Source: Chroococcidiopsis sp. TS-821 (GTDB taxonomy: Bacteria > Cyanobacteriota > Cyanobacteriia > Cyanobacteriales > Chroococcidiopsidaceae). From it: a stretch of 64,000 nt of DNA. The notes under the pieces were generated by a model. It had not been told where the DNA came from. It made no database searches and saw nothing but the letters and a program-made list of their open reading frames with translations. Positions within the stretch are counted from its first letter, which is position 1. Each line of letters begins with the position of its first letter. The stretch lies in assembly GCF_002939305.1 (NCBI RefSeq), contig NZ_MVDI01000008.1, positions 1 through 64,000 on the forward strand, read 5' to 3'. Position numbers and translations under genes: made by a program. Of this stretch, positions 35,789 to 45,210 are shown one piece after another.

Positions 35789-36595
35789 TTAGTCTTTCTT
35801 TTGGTCAAATTTCCATTCAGACAACGCATGCAGCGCGTCGAGATATGTCAAGTTGTAGTGTAGAGGTGTAATAGTGATGAAGTTATGGCGAATCGCCTCA
35901 ACATCTGTTGGAATGTCTTGAGGTAAATTTAAACCCTGTTTAGCAGGCGTGACATCTTCAAGCAACTCTCCGGCTAACCAGTAATAAGTTTTACCGCGAG
36001 GATCGACACGCTTTTCAAAAACATCAACGTAGCGACGGATTCCCTGACGCGTGACTTTTACTCCGGCAATTTCTGCTAACTCGACAGCCGGAATATTTAC
36101 ATTGAGTAACATGACTTCAGGTAAAGGGTGACTTGTCAACTGTTCGAGTAAGTGAATCGCAAACGTCGCAGCAGGGTGAAACTCCTTAGAAGTAAAACTT
36201 GTGAGTGACAGCGCTACGCTAGGAATACCTTCAACGATTCCCTCCATAGCCGCCGAGACGGTACCAGAATAAAGAATGTCAGTCCCTAAATTTGCTCCCT
36301 GATTGATACCAGAAAGCACAAAATCTGGTGGACTATCCAGTAAGGCCCACAATGCGAGTTTAACGCAGTCAGCAGGCGTTCCCGAACAAGCCCAAGCTTT
36401 AATACTAGGATGAAATACAGACTCGACAAGTTCTGCACGAATCGGTTGATGTAATGTTAATCCATGCCCAGTTGCCGATCGCTCGCGATCTGGACAAACA
36501 ACCGCAACGTCGTGTCCGGCTGCTGCTAAAGTATCGGCTAGAGTCCGAATCCCTAGCGCGTAAATACCATCGTCGTTACAAATAAGTAGTTTCAT
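35789..36595 (-). CDS. surE: 5'/3'-nucleotidase SurE
   Basis: The 268-residue protein has the full SurE signature set: metal site [18 protein letters not shown] at the N-terminus, [31 protein letters not shown], and the central [20 protein letters not shown], then AAMEG. It is a divalent-metal nucleotidase that dephosphorylates nucleoside monophosphates and some short polyphosphates. Length and spacing are normal. It lies 92 bp upstream of ribF on the same strand, with a degenerate GGGAGTTAGGGGTCAGAGG-type repeat in the gap. Confidence 0.96.
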   Translation of the reverse strand: MKLLICNDDGIYALGIRTLADTLAAAGHDVAVVCPDRERSATGHGLTLHQPIRAELVESVFHPSIKAWACSGTPADCVKLALWALLDSPPDFVLSGINQGANLGTDILYSGTVSAAMEGIVEGIPSVALSLTSFTSKEFHPAATFAIHLLEQLTSHPLPEVMLLNVNIPAVELAEIAGVKVTRQGIRRYVDVFEKRVDPRGKTYYWLAGELLEDVTPAKQGLNLPQDIPTDVEAIRHNFITITPLHYNLTYLDALHALSEWKFDQKKD

Positions 36596-36838
36596 AGAAG
36601 TCAGGGGTTGGAGCTCAGAGGTCAGAGAGTTGAAGAAGCAGAGGATGCAGAGGACGCAAAAAGCAAGGGAGAATAAATAATGAGCGTTGACTTACAACTC
36701 TTACGTCTTCAACTCAAAGCTAATCACTATATCAATAGCCACTAGTCACTTACTCCTACTCGCTTTTAAACTGATACGATACACTTATATTGATTTGAAT
36801 AGCTGGCTTTCAGAGAATTACTGTTGAATACGACAAGC

Positions 36839-37840
36839 ATGAGCAATCAGCCTAGCACTTTAAAGGCTCAACTGGAAAGTTTACGACAAGAAGGCATAAG
36901 CGCGATCGCTGCTGCTGATTCCTTGGATCGTTTAGAGGAACTGCGTGTAGCTTACCTCGGTAAAAAGGGTCAGTTATCAGGATTATTGCGCAGTATGGGG
37001 CAATTGAGTGCTGAAGAACGTCCGCAAATTGGGGCGATCGCCAACACTGTCAAAGAAGCCCTGCAAGCGGAAATCGAAAACCAGCGTCAAAAGTTACAAG
37101 CAGCGGCGATTCAAGCGCAATTAGAAGCGGAAACCATTGATGTCACAATGCCTGGCGTTTACCGCCCACTGGGTCGCGTTCATCCGCTGCACAGTACAAT
37201 GGACCGCGTGCTGGATATCTTTGTTGGTCTAGGCTACACCGTAGCTCAAGGACCAGAGATGGAGACAGATTACTATAACTTTGAAGCACTCAATTTCCAA
37301 CCAGATCACCCTGCGCGTGATATGCAGGATACCTTATTTCTTCCTGATGGAAATCTACTACGGACGCATACCTCCAACGTCCAAATTCACTACATGGAAG
37401 ACAACGATCCGCCAGTGCGCGTCGCAATTCCAGGACGTTGCTATCGTCGCGATACTGTCGATGCTACCCACGCTGCAGTATTTCATCAAATTGAAATTTT
37501 AGCAGTCGACGAAGGTTTAACTTTTACCGATCTCAAAGGCACAGTTAAAGTATTTTTGCAAGAATTATTCGGCGATTCGCCAATTCGCTTCCGCGCTAGT
37601 TATTTCCCCTTCACCGAACCTTCAGCTGAAGTAGACGTGCAATGGAAAGGTCGCTGGTTAGAAGTCATGGGCTGTGGTATGGTTGACCCTAACGTGCTAA
37701 AAGCCGTAGGTTACGATCCTGAAGTTTATACCGGATTCGCGGCAGGAATGGGCGTAGAAAGATTGGCGATGGTATTGCACGAAATTGATGATATTCGGCG
37801 TTTCTACAACAGTGACTTGCGCTTTTTACAGCAGTTTTAA
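36839..37840 (+). CDS. pheS: Phenylalanyl-tRNA synthetase alpha subunit
   Basis: I use the ATG giving [20 protein letters not shown]; a TTG 15 nt upstream would add five residues. The 333-residue protein has the N-terminal coiled coil (about 1-85) and class II motifs. [20 protein letters not shown] and [19 protein letters not shown] come first. [12 protein letters not shown] leads into motif 2, [20 protein letters not shown]. Motif 3 is in [20 protein letters not shown]. It charges tRNA-Phe together with a beta subunit (pheT) that is not in this window; the two are often separate in cyanobacteria. It converges on recQ with 8 bp between stop codons. Confidence 0.97.
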   Translation: MSNQPSTLKAQLESLRQEGISAIAAADSLDRLEELRVAYLGKKGQLSGLLRSMGQLSAEERPQIGAIANTVKEALQAEIENQRQKLQAAAIQAQLEAETIDVTMPGVYRPLGRVHPLHSTMDRVLDIFVGLGYTVAQGPEMETDYYNFEALNFQPDHPARDMQDTLFLPDGNLLRTHTSNVQIHYMEDNDPPVRVAIPGRCYRRDTVDATHAAVFHQIEILAVDEGLTFTDLKGTVKVFLQELFGDSPIRFRASYFPFTEPSAEVDVQWKGRWLEVMGCGMVDPNVLKAVGYDPEVYTGFAAGMGVERLAMVLHEIDDIRRFYNSDLRFLQQF

Positions 37841-37848
37841 ATCGCAAA

Positions 37849-39273
37849 CTAATAACAGCGATCGCAATGTTTGCAGTTAAATTCTGGTTGGTTGAAGCCA
37901 AAGGCACTTAAAAGAAACCGCCAGCGACACGAACGGCTATTGAGATATTTATTAATTAGATTGTCAGTATTGAGTTTTGTTGATGATTGTAGGCGTGGTT
38001 GATGAATAATGTAATGGAAAGGGTCTTGCCATTCAAGTTGACCTGTGCTGTGCAAAAGTGATAGCGCGATCGCACTTTCATAATCTCGCGGAATTTCTCC
38101 TTTTTTAGGCAGTTTTTTGGCTAGCTGTTGGGCTTGGTTGTATTGCGACCGTAGTTTTTGCGCGAAAAACTCTTGACGCTGTTTATCTTGGGGATCTAGC
38201 CATCCTGTCGGTTCGCTGACAAGTGTTAACGCGATGCTAGGTTTACCATCACGCCCTGCGCGTCCAATCTCTTGTATATATTCAGATAGTAGTAGTGGTG
38301 CGTGAAAATGAATGACCCAACGGACATCAGGTTTATTAATCCCCATACCAAACGCTGAGGTGCAAATCACAAAGGGAATTTTACCGCTTAACCATTCAGC
38401 CTCAATTTCTCGGCGTTCTTCTGCACTTAAGCCTGCGTGGTATGCAGCAGTAGTGTAACCTTGTTGATTTAACCAGGCGGCTAGACCTTCGCTATCTCTA
38501 CGCGTGCGGACGTAGATTAATCCAGCTTGTTGAGGCTTGGTTTGAAGAAATTTTAATAACTTTTGTTTTCGTCCGCGTGGTGTCCATACCGTTTGCACTT
38601 GGAGATGGAGATTTGGACGATAAGGATTTTGGCGAAAAACTTGTGGCTGTTGGAGTTGTAAAACTTGTTGAATCGTAGTTTGGGTTATTGGATCGGCGGT
38701 AGCGGTAAAGGCGGCGATCGCAATTTTTGTTCCTTTGGGTTTTGATTGTAGCAGTGCCGGGCGTACTGTTCCCAAACGGCGGTATGCTGGTCGAAACGTA
38801 TCTCCCCACTGTACTAAACAATGCGCTTCGTCAAGAATTAAGCTGTTGATTTGTAATTGCGGTTGACGCAAGCGTTCCCATACGGGTGCGCTAAAAAGCG
38901 TTTCGGGTGAAAGATACAACAACTTTAGCTGCTGTCGTTCTATTTGCTGTAAGATTTGTTTTCGTTGATGTGTCGGCAGTTCACTGTGTAATAGCGCAGC
39001 AGGTACATAGCGATCGCGTAATTCTTTGACTTGATTTTCCATCAAAGCGACTAACGGTGACACCACCAGCGTTAACCCAGGCTGAAGTAATGCTGGAAGT
39101 TGAAAGCAAATCGATTTTCCCCCGCCTGTAGGCATAACGATCAGGGTGTCTTGCTGTGATAGTAAACTACAGATAATTTCTTCTTGGGGGTGGCGAAATT
39201 CTGAATATCCCCAAACTTTCTGTAAGGTATCTCGTAGCGTATGAGCGGCGATCGCGTTTGAATTCATCAGCAA
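37849..39273 (-). CDS. recQ: ATP-dependent DNA helicase, short RecQ form
   Basis: The 474-residue helicase has the SF2 motifs: MPTGGGKSICFQLPALLQPG (I), SLILDEAHCLVQWG (II, DEAH), AAFTATADPITQTTIQ (III), LIYVRTRRDSEGLAAWLNQQ (IV) and ICTSAFGMGINKPDVRWVIH, with QEIGRAGRDGKP (VI). It ends immediately after the zinc cluster, CRWRFLLSAFGFNQPEF then CKHCDRCY. The winged-helix and HRDC domains of E. coli RecQ (about 610 residues) are therefore absent. Short RecQ proteins occur in other cyanobacteria, so this is probably a natural form rather than a truncation. It would unwind 3'-tailed DNA in recombination repair. Confidence 0.92.
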   Translation of the reverse strand: MLMNSNAIAAHTLRDTLQKVWGYSEFRHPQEEIICSLLSQQDTLIVMPTGGGKSICFQLPALLQPGLTLVVSPLVALMENQVKELRDRYVPAALLHSELPTHQRKQILQQIERQQLKLLYLSPETLFSAPVWERLRQPQLQINSLILDEAHCLVQWGDTFRPAYRRLGTVRPALLQSKPKGTKIAIAAFTATADPITQTTIQQVLQLQQPQVFRQNPYRPNLHLQVQTVWTPRGRKQKLLKFLQTKPQQAGLIYVRTRRDSEGLAAWLNQQGYTTAAYHAGLSAEERREIEAEWLSGKIPFVICTSAFGMGINKPDVRWVIHFHAPLLLSEYIQEIGRAGRDGKPSIALTLVSEPTGWLDPQDKQRQEFFAQKLRSQYNQAQQLAKKLPKKGEIPRDYESAIALSLLHSTGQLEWQDPFHYIIHQPRLQSSTKLNTDNLINKYLNSRSCRWRFLLSAFGFNQPEFNCKHCDRCY

Positions 39274-39642
39274 CCGAGTAGGAACTCATCATTTACCTTA
39301 AGTTTTCCCAGAGATTAACGCAAATGCGATCGCAATTCGCTCGGCGCCTGAGGTCGCAGCCTAACAAACCAAGTCCACAAGGGTGGACATACACATTAGC
39401 GTTGATTAGCCTAACTCCAAGACTGATTTAAGGTCGTTTCTCCTTTTGCGCCCCTGCACCTTCTGTTAAGTGTCTAGTAACACAGGAAACCTACTAACTT
39501 AACAAAATTCCTTTCTCTTAATCCAACTGATACAATATTTTGTCTTGCTCGCAACATATTTAAAACGATAAGAGTATTGATACCTATATCAATATGATTT
39601 ATCAAAGTTGCGTTCGTACATGTGAATGTTTTTTGAAAAAAT
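39274..39642. other. Divergent promoter region of recQ and the symporter genes
   Basis: This 369-bp gap separates recQ (leftward) from the DUF4212 gene (rightward). It contains a hairpin GTCCAC-AAGG-GTGGAC (39373-39388), a pyrimidine-rich degenerate repeat (about 39436-39468) and an AT-rich stretch before 39643. The hairpin lies in the recQ upstream leader. No open frame is convincing. Confidence 0.5.
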
Positions 39643-39897
39643 ATGGATAAAGACCGAAGCCAAGCTTACTGGCGGGCTAACACAGCTTTAATCAGAAATC
39701 TTTTAATTGTCTGGGCGCTAGTATCGCTCATTTTCAGTATCTTACTCGTTGAACCACTCAACGCAGTACAACTTGGTCGAGTTCCCCTCGGTTTTTGGAT
39801 GGCACAGCAAGGCTCAATTTTAACGTTTGTTGTGCTGATTTTTGTCTACGCGGTTCAAATGGATCGCCTCGATCGCAAATACGGAATTAGAAAGTGA
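39643..39897 (+). CDS. DUF4212 small membrane subunit of a sodium/solute symporter
   Basis: The 84-residue protein has two membrane helices (about 20-40 and 50-72), the opening YWRANTALIRNLLIVWALVS and the C-terminal FVYAVQMDRLDRKYGI. This is the DUF4212 (putative sodium:solute symporter small subunit) pattern, found almost always directly upstream of an SSS-family permease. The stop codon is followed by GGGGAT and the ATG of the permease gene, a gap of 6 bp, so the two are translationally coupled and probably form one complex. Confidence 0.88.
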   Translation: MDKDRSQAYWRANTALIRNLLIVWALVSLIFSILLVEPLNAVQLGRVPLGFWMAQQGSILTFVVLIFVYAVQMDRLDRKYGIRK

Positions 39898-39903
39898 GGG
39901 GAT

Positions 39904-41577
39904 ATGTCAGTTGAACTTTGGACGATTGGATTTGTTGCCCTGACGTTCGCGTTATATCTGTATATTGGCTGGCGATCGCGCGTGCGAGATAGTTCGGGTT
40001 TTTACGTTGCTGGTCAAGGTGTTCCTTCAATTGCTAACGGCGCAGCAACAGCAGCCGATTGGATGTCTGCGGCTTCGTTTATTTCGATGGCGGGGTTAAT
40101 TTCGTTTTTGGGCTACGACGGTTCAATTTATTTAATGGGTTGGACTGGCGGTTACGTATTATTAGCGTTGCTTTTAGCGCCATACCTGCGCAAGTTTGGC
40201 AAGTATACTGTACCGGATTTTGTGGGCGATCGCTATTATTCCAACATTGCTCGTTTAGTTGCAGTAATTGCTGCTTTATTCGTATCGCTTACCTATGTTG
40301 CTGGACAAATGCGCGGTGTGGGTATTGTCTTCAGCCGCTTTTTACAGGTAGATATCGCGACAGGGGTCATTATCGGGATGGTGATTGTCGCCTTTTTCTC
40401 AGTCTTAGGCGGAATGAAAGGCATTACCTGGACGCAAGTTGCCCAATACTGTATATTAATTATTGCATTCTTGATTCCAGCATCGGCGATCGCGCTTTTA
40501 CTAACAGGAAACCCAATTCCACAACTTGCTTTTACATTTAGCGATATCGTTGCTAATTTGAACCAAGTTCAACTCGATCTAGGTTTTCAGGAATACACGC
40601 AGCCATTTGCCAATAAAACGCAGTTAGACGTTTTATTCATTACAATTGCCTTGATGGTGGGAACTGCTGGATTACCTCACGTGATTGTCCGTTTCTACAC
40701 GGTTCCTGATGTTCGCGCTGCGCGTTATTCGGCAGGTTGGGCATTACTATTTATCGCCTTGTTATACACTAGCGCTCCTGCATTGGCAACTTTTGCAAGA
40801 TATAACCTGATCGACTCTTTACACAATCAAACTATCGAGGAAGTTCGTCAGCTTGATTGGGCAAATAAATGGGAAAGAACGCAATTACTGACGTTTGAAG
40901 ATAGAAATAACAACGGACGTTTAGAGTTAACACCAGATCCGGCAACTAACGAAATTACCATTGATCCTGATATCATTGTGCTTTCTACCCCAGAAGTTGC
41001 TCAACTCGCGCCTTGGGTGATTGCGATTGTAGCAGCAGGAGGACTCGCAGCAGCGTTATCCACCGCGTCGGGGTTACTTTTGGTGATTTCAAGTTCAGTC
41101 GCGCACGACATTTACTATCGCATTCTCAAACCCGACGCTACAGAAAAACAACGCGTCTTTGTTGGGCGAATTATGGTAGGGCTTGCTGTTGCGTTAGCAG
41201 GTTACTTTGGCATTAATCCCCCGGGATTTGTTGCGCAGGTGGTTGCTTTTGCTTTTGGTTTAGCTGCTGCTAGCTTTTTCCCAGTGATTATTCTCGGTAT
41301 TTTTGATAAGCGCACAAACCGTGAAGGTGCGATCGCTGGCATGATCGCTGGCTTACTCTTTACTATTGTTTATATTATCGGTGTTAAATTCACTGGTATG
41401 ACCCCTTGGTTTTTTGGCGTTTCTGCTGAAGGGATCGGTACTTTGGGGATGATTATTAACTTTATCGTCACCCTGGTTGTTTCGCGTCTGACACCACCAC
41501 CACCACTCGCGGTACAAGAAATGGTAGAAGACTTGCGATCGCCATCAGGAGAGTTACCCCCCAAAGCCGTACATTAG
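39904..41577 (+). CDS. Sodium:solute symporter, SSS family (ActP/VC_2705 type)
   Basis: This 557-residue permease has about 13 membrane helices. The first region reads FYVAGQGVPSIANGAATAAD, then WMSAASFISMAGLISFLGYD, the signature of the acetate/pyruvate-like branch. VTLTYVAGQMRGVG-like sequence and GTAGLPHVIVRFYTVPDVRA follow, with GGLAAALSTASGLLLVISSS near the C-terminal third. A charged extracytoplasmic insertion (about 315-355) with DRNNNGRLELTPD resembles an EF-hand-like calcium loop, as seen in other members of this branch. It would import a small monocarboxylate with sodium. It is coupled to the DUF4212 gene directly upstream. Confidence 0.9.
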   Translation: MSVELWTIGFVALTFALYLYIGWRSRVRDSSGFYVAGQGVPSIANGAATAADWMSAASFISMAGLISFLGYDGSIYLMGWTGGYVLLALLLAPYLRKFGKYTVPDFVGDRYYSNIARLVAVIAALFVSLTYVAGQMRGVGIVFSRFLQVDIATGVIIGMVIVAFFSVLGGMKGITWTQVAQYCILIIAFLIPASAIALLLTGNPIPQLAFTFSDIVANLNQVQLDLGFQEYTQPFANKTQLDVLFITIALMVGTAGLPHVIVRFYTVPDVRAARYSAGWALLFIALLYTSAPALATFARYNLIDSLHNQTIEEVRQLDWANKWERTQLLTFEDRNNNGRLELTPDPATNEITIDPDIIVLSTPEVAQLAPWVIAIVAAGGLAAALSTASGLLLVISSSVAHDIYYRILKPDATEKQRVFVGRIMVGLAVALAGYFGINPPGFVAQVVAFAFGLAAASFFPVIILGIFDKRTNREGAIAGMIAGLLFTIVYIIGVKFTGMTPWFFGVSAEGIGTLGMIINFIVTLVVSRLTPPPPLAVQEMVEDLRSPSGELPPKAVH

Positions 41578-41582
41578 GATAG

Positions 41583-41690
41583 TTGGGTAGTTGGGTAATA
41601 AAGAACAATAATCAAATCACTCCTACACTCGCACACTCCACTAGGCAATGCCTCTATTTTTATCTCTATTACCCATTACCCATCAACTCG
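41583..41690. repeat. Degenerate heptamer repeats (TTGGGTA / TTACCCA)
   Basis: AGTTGGGTAGTTGGGTAATAAA (about 41581-41602) and ATTACCCATTACCCATCAAC (about 41668-41687) are complementary heptamer-like tracts flanking about 65 bp in the gap between the symporter and ridA. Similar tracts recur at 46857-46975, 50420-50452 and 52154-52200. They fold as a long imperfect hairpin between convergent genes. This repeat type is known from intergenic DNA of many cyanobacteria. Confidence 0.6.
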
Positions 41691-42075
41691 AAATCACCGC
41701 GATACACTCAATTTCTACCAATACATCTTTCGGTAAGCGCGACACCTCAACGCACGCACGTGCTGGCGCTGTAGACTCGTCAAAATATTGGCTGTACGCG
41801 GCATTCATTGCTGCAAAATTATTCATATCTGATAGAAATACAGTCGTTTTGACGACATCTTGAAACGTTGCGCCAGCAGCTTCTAAAATTGCCTTGACAT
41901 TTGCCATGACTTGTGTAGTCTGCTGTGCAACATCTTCACCCACGATCGCATTTGACTGAGGATGAAGCGGGATTTGACCAGCAACAAAAATCATTTGACC
42001 ACTTGCCGCGATCGCTTGATTATAGGGTCCTACGGGTGCAGGTGCAGCATCTGTCCGAATAACTTTTCGCGTCAT
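41683..42075 (-). CDS. ridA: RidA family reactive-intermediate deaminase
   Basis: I start at [20 protein letters not shown], the conserved beginning of the family. The open frame extends upstream across the neighbouring NUDIX gene's end, but that extension is not a fusion. The 130-residue protein has [34 protein letters not shown] and the catalytic-arginine region [20 protein letters not shown], then IECIA. RidA trimers hydrolyse enamine/imine intermediates such as 2-aminoacrylate from PLP enzymes. The start lies 13 bp after the NUDIX gene stop codon on the same strand, so the two are one transcript. Confidence 0.94.
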   Translation of the reverse strand: MTRKVIRTDAAPAPVGPYNQAIAASGQMIFVAGQIPLHPQSNAIVGEDVAQQTTQVMANVKAILEAAGATFQDVVKTTVFLSDMNNFAAMNAAYSQYFDESTAPARACVEVSRLPKDVLVEIECIAVISS

Positions 42076-42088
42076 TTGAGGTTTATGA

Positions 42089-42523
42089 TTAAGACAAACG
42101 AGGTCGGATACCGTAATGGCGGTAATGCCAATAATCGCGCAAAATGCGATCGTGGTCAAAGCAAAGATTTCGTGGAATGCGCCATGATTCAAAAATTCCC
42201 AAATTTTTAGCATCGTCTCCAGCTTGTGGTTCCCCCGCAGCAGTTGCTAAAAAGACGACACTTAGCGTATGCTGACGCGGATCGCGCTGTGGATCGGAAT
42301 AAACCTGAAATTGTTCAATGAGTTCTACTTGTAAACCAATTTCTTCTTCAGCTTCTCGCAAGGCTGCGGTTTCTACCGCTTCTCCATAGTCAACAAAACC
42401 GCCAGGCAATGCCCATCCTACGGGTGGATTGAGACGTTCAATTAAGATAATTGGGCGATGCGGTTTATCTACTAACTCGATAATAATATCAACTGTAGGG
42501 ACAGGATTTCGATAGTTCATCAA
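42089..42523 (-). CDS. NUDIX hydrolase
   Basis: The 144-residue protein has a complete Nudix box, [20 protein letters not shown] followed by EIGL (about 41-64), with the REAEEE metal-binding core. Flanking motifs ([15 protein letters not shown] before; [20 protein letters not shown] after) match the ADP-ribose/NADH-pyrophosphatase-like cyanobacterial group. It hydrolyses a nucleoside diphosphate linked to another moiety; substrate unknown. It is followed by ridA after 13 bp and lies divergent from malQ. Confidence 0.92.
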   Translation of the reverse strand: MMNYRNPVPTVDIIIELVDKPHRPIILIERLNPPVGWALPGGFVDYGEAVETAALREAEEEIGLQVELIEQFQVYSDPQRDPRQHTLSVVFLATAAGEPQAGDDAKNLGIFESWRIPRNLCFDHDRILRDYWHYRHYGIRPRLS

Positions 42524-42792
42524 TACAATTTTTTGCAGACAAATACTTTGTTTTTTTCTGAAACTTTGGAATAAGGTATCATTTCACCCTAAAATTGGAA
42601 AATTTACATATAACAAAACGAATATCCCTCAGAGGACAAAATAAAAACTTAACATGTTTTAAGCTACGTATAAAAATATTACTACTTACGATCCAAAATA
42701 ACGTTTCTTTACTATTGCCTAACTGTAGATAGGTTTTACGCAATGGTTTGGCATGATAAATTCATTGCGACCGCCTCATACAGCTTTTAAAT

Positions 42793-44304
42793 ATGCCTTT
42801 TCCCAGAGCCAGTGGTATTCTGTTACACCCGACATCCTTCCCTAGTAAATTTGGTATTGGCGATCTTGGCGAATCTGCTTATTCCTTTATTGATTTTTTA
42901 GTGCAAAGTGCTCAACAGTTGTGGCAGGTTTTACCACTTGGACCTACAGGTTATGGTAACTCTCCTTACGCCTCTTACTCAGCAATGGCGGGTAATCCCC
43001 TATTAATTAGCCCAGAAAGATTAGAAAAACAAGGGTTATTAACATCCGCTGACTTTGCTAATTTACCAGAGTTTCCCGGCAGCAAAGTTGATTTTGACCG
43101 AGTTATACAAACTAAGCTTCCTCTACTCAAGAAAGCTTGTGCAAATTTCCAAGCCAACGCAACACCGCAACAGCAACAAGAATTTCAGCATTTTTGTGCA
43201 GATAAGGCGTATTGGTTAGACGACTATGCATTATTCATGGCGCTAAAAGATACAAATGAGGGTGTGAGTTGGTATCAATGGAAACCAGAAATCGCGCGCC
43301 GTCATCCCGAAGCTTTAGCGCGATCGCGCCAAGAACTAGAAGCAGAAATTTTCTACCACAAATTTGTACAGTTTGAGTTTTTCCGCCAGTGGCAGGAGCT
43401 AAAACATTATGCTAACGAGCAGGGGATCGCCATTATAGGTGATATCCCAATTTATGTAGCGCATGACAGTGCTGATGTCTGGGCAAATCCAGAAATCTTT
43501 TGCTTAGACGAGGAAACAGGCGAGCCAGCTTTAATGGCAGGAGTTCCTCCCGATTATTTTAGTGAAACAGGGCAATTGTGGGGCAATCCTGTCTACAACT
43601 GGGAGAAGTTACAGCAACTAAACTTCAAATGGTGGGTGCAGCGTTTTCAAGCAATCCTCGATTACGTTGACATTATTCGCATTGACCACTTTCGCGGATT
43701 TCAAGCTTACTGGGCGGTAGAACAAGGAGAAACTACTGCGATCAATGGAGAGTGGATCGAAGCTCCAGGCGAAGCGTTATTTCAAGCCATTAACGAACAG
43801 TTGGGTAAGCTTCCAGTGCTAGCAGAAGATTTAGGCGTCATTACACCTGAAGTTGAGGCGCTGCGCGATCGCTTTGAATTTCCTGGAATGAAGATTTTGC
43901 AGTTTGCCTTTGGTTCAGATGCTGGCAATCCTTTTTTACCATTTAACTTTCCACGCAACTGCGTCGTCTATACAGGAACGCACGATAATGATACAACAGT
44001 AGGTTGGTTTAATAGTGCTTCTGAATACGAAAAAGAAAGACTACTGCGTTACTTGGGTTGTCTTAGTTCTGATGGTATTCACTGGGATCTCATTCGCTTA
44101 GCACTCAGTTCGGTAGCCAATCAAGCACTTGTTCCACTCCAGGACTTATTAGGCTTACCGACAGAAGCACGCATGAATTATCCCAGTAAACCCGAAGGTA
44201 ACTGGGAATGGCGGTATCATGCAGACAGTCTCACTTCAGAGTTGAGCGATCGCCTCAAATCTTTAACAGAACTATACGGTCGCGCTCCTGTAAAAAAAGA
44301 GTAG
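42793..44304 (+). CDS. malQ: 4-alpha-glucanotransferase (amylomaltase)
   Basis: This 503-residue GH77 enzyme has the usual order of motifs: RASGILLHPTSFPSKFGIGD at the N-terminus, LWQVLPLGPTGYGNSPYASY, IIGDIPIYVAHDSADVW, IIRIDHFRGFQAYW with the nucleophile Asp, LPVLAEDLGVITPEVE with the acid/base Glu, and VVYTGTHDNDTTVGW with the stabilising Asp. It disproportionates maltodextrins and is part of glycogen turnover. Length is standard. A degenerate GAGTGAGGGGTGAG-type repeat follows the stop codon. Confidence 0.97.
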   Translation: MPFPRASGILLHPTSFPSKFGIGDLGESAYSFIDFLVQSAQQLWQVLPLGPTGYGNSPYASYSAMAGNPLLISPERLEKQGLLTSADFANLPEFPGSKVDFDRVIQTKLPLLKKACANFQANATPQQQQEFQHFCADKAYWLDDYALFMALKDTNEGVSWYQWKPEIARRHPEALARSRQELEAEIFYHKFVQFEFFRQWQELKHYANEQGIAIIGDIPIYVAHDSADVWANPEIFCLDEETGEPALMAGVPPDYFSETGQLWGNPVYNWEKLQQLNFKWWVQRFQAILDYVDIIRIDHFRGFQAYWAVEQGETTAINGEWIEAPGEALFQAINEQLGKLPVLAEDLGVITPEVEALRDRFEFPGMKILQFAFGSDAGNPFLPFNFPRNCVVYTGTHDNDTTVGWFNSASEYEKERLLRYLGCLSSDGIHWDLIRLALSSVANQALVPLQDLLGLPTEARMNYPSKPEGNWEWRYHADSLTSELSDRLKSLTELYGRAPVKKE

Positions 44305-44421
44305 GAGTGAGGGGTGAGTAAGGGGCTAGTAGCTAGTGAAACAGAAGTTTATACAGTATTTCTCCCTTACTCCTCTACTCCTCTGCACCCTCTGCTCTAA
44401 ATATCCTGACCTATCAATAAT

Positions 44422-45207
44422 TCAAAGTCGCTGATTTGCTGCTGCAAAAGTGACTTCCTGCGTTTGACCAGGATTGCCAATCTGCTGAGCTTTTTCTTGG
44501 TTAAACTGCACTAAGACGCCGCCAGCATTTTCTGTTGTGAGGGTGAGTTCTTCTTTAGCTTCCCAAGTGCGTTGGGTTCCTTGAGGAAGAGTTCCTTCAA
44601 ACGCTGTTTTACCATCAGCCGTAACCCGCAACCACGATTGAGCTTTGAGCGTGACGCTAACTTTTACGGGTTTACTATCGTGATTCGCACTACTAACAGG
44701 TTGGATATCTGATTGTGGCGATCGCGTCTGAGTAGGCAAGATCTGCTGTACGCGTTGAAAACTACTATCTTGCAATTGATTGCGGCTCAATGTATGCGAC
44801 AAAGCATTGACAGCCCAAAAAACAACAAATAAATATAATAAATAAAGATGAATGGGTCGTAATTGTGCTGCAGGTAAGATTCGCTGCGTAGGCTTCAACT
44901 GTAGTTGCCGATCCTCAATAGGGAAGTTGCGAGCTAAATCAGTTCCATCTAAACCAAGCGCATCTGCATATTGCTTGATATAACTTTGAATGTAAATTGG
45001 TTCGGGGAGTTCTTCTAGATTTCCTGCTTCAATTGCCTTGAGTAGACGCCGTGGAATCATTGTTTGCATCGCGACTCTTTCTAAGGATAAAGCTTGGGCT
45101 TGGCGCGCTTGATATAATTGCGCACCAATTTCCAATAACTTCTCGGCGCCTTGTTGTTCTAGCGACGGTTCAACTTTAATTTTTTGCTTCCTACACCACT
45201 TAATCAT
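44422..45207 (-). CDS. RodZ-like helix-turn-helix membrane protein (DUF4115)
   Basis: The 261-residue protein has an N-terminal cytoplasmic HTH_25 domain, GAQLYQARQAQALSLERVAM followed by TMIPRRLLKAIEAGNLEELP (about 28-70). A single membrane helix lies around LYLLYLFVVFWAVNAL (about 122-140). A linker follows, and then a periplasmic DUF4115 beta domain, SVTLKAQSWLRVTADGKTAF through ENAGGVLVQFN (about 183-250). This is the RodZ architecture, linking MreB to cell-wall synthesis. The gene starts 3 bp after the pseudouridine synthase gene and should be co-transcribed with it. Confidence 0.85.
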   Translation of the reverse strand: MIKWCRKQKIKVEPSLEQQGAEKLLEIGAQLYQARQAQALSLERVAMQTMIPRRLLKAIEAGNLEELPEPIYIQSYIKQYADALGLDGTDLARNFPIEDRQLQLKPTQRILPAAQLRPIHLYLLYLFVVFWAVNALSHTLSRNQLQDSSFQRVQQILPTQTRSPQSDIQPVSSANHDSKPVKVSVTLKAQSWLRVTADGKTAFEGTLPQGTQRTWEAKEELTLTTENAGGVLVQFNQEKAQQIGNPGQTQEVTFAAANQRL

Positions 45208-45210
45208 TTG

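Noticed and set aside
37689-39273. RecQ and PheS overlapping transcription as a deliberate antisense regulatory unit
   Set aside because: The stops are 8 bp apart with no terminator visible, but convergent tight spacing is common and nothing else supports regulation.
41683-42213. RidA extended N-terminally by a hydrophobic segment as a membrane-anchored form
   Set aside because: The extension is the NUDIX gene's 3' end read in another frame; RidA has its own conserved start at 42075.
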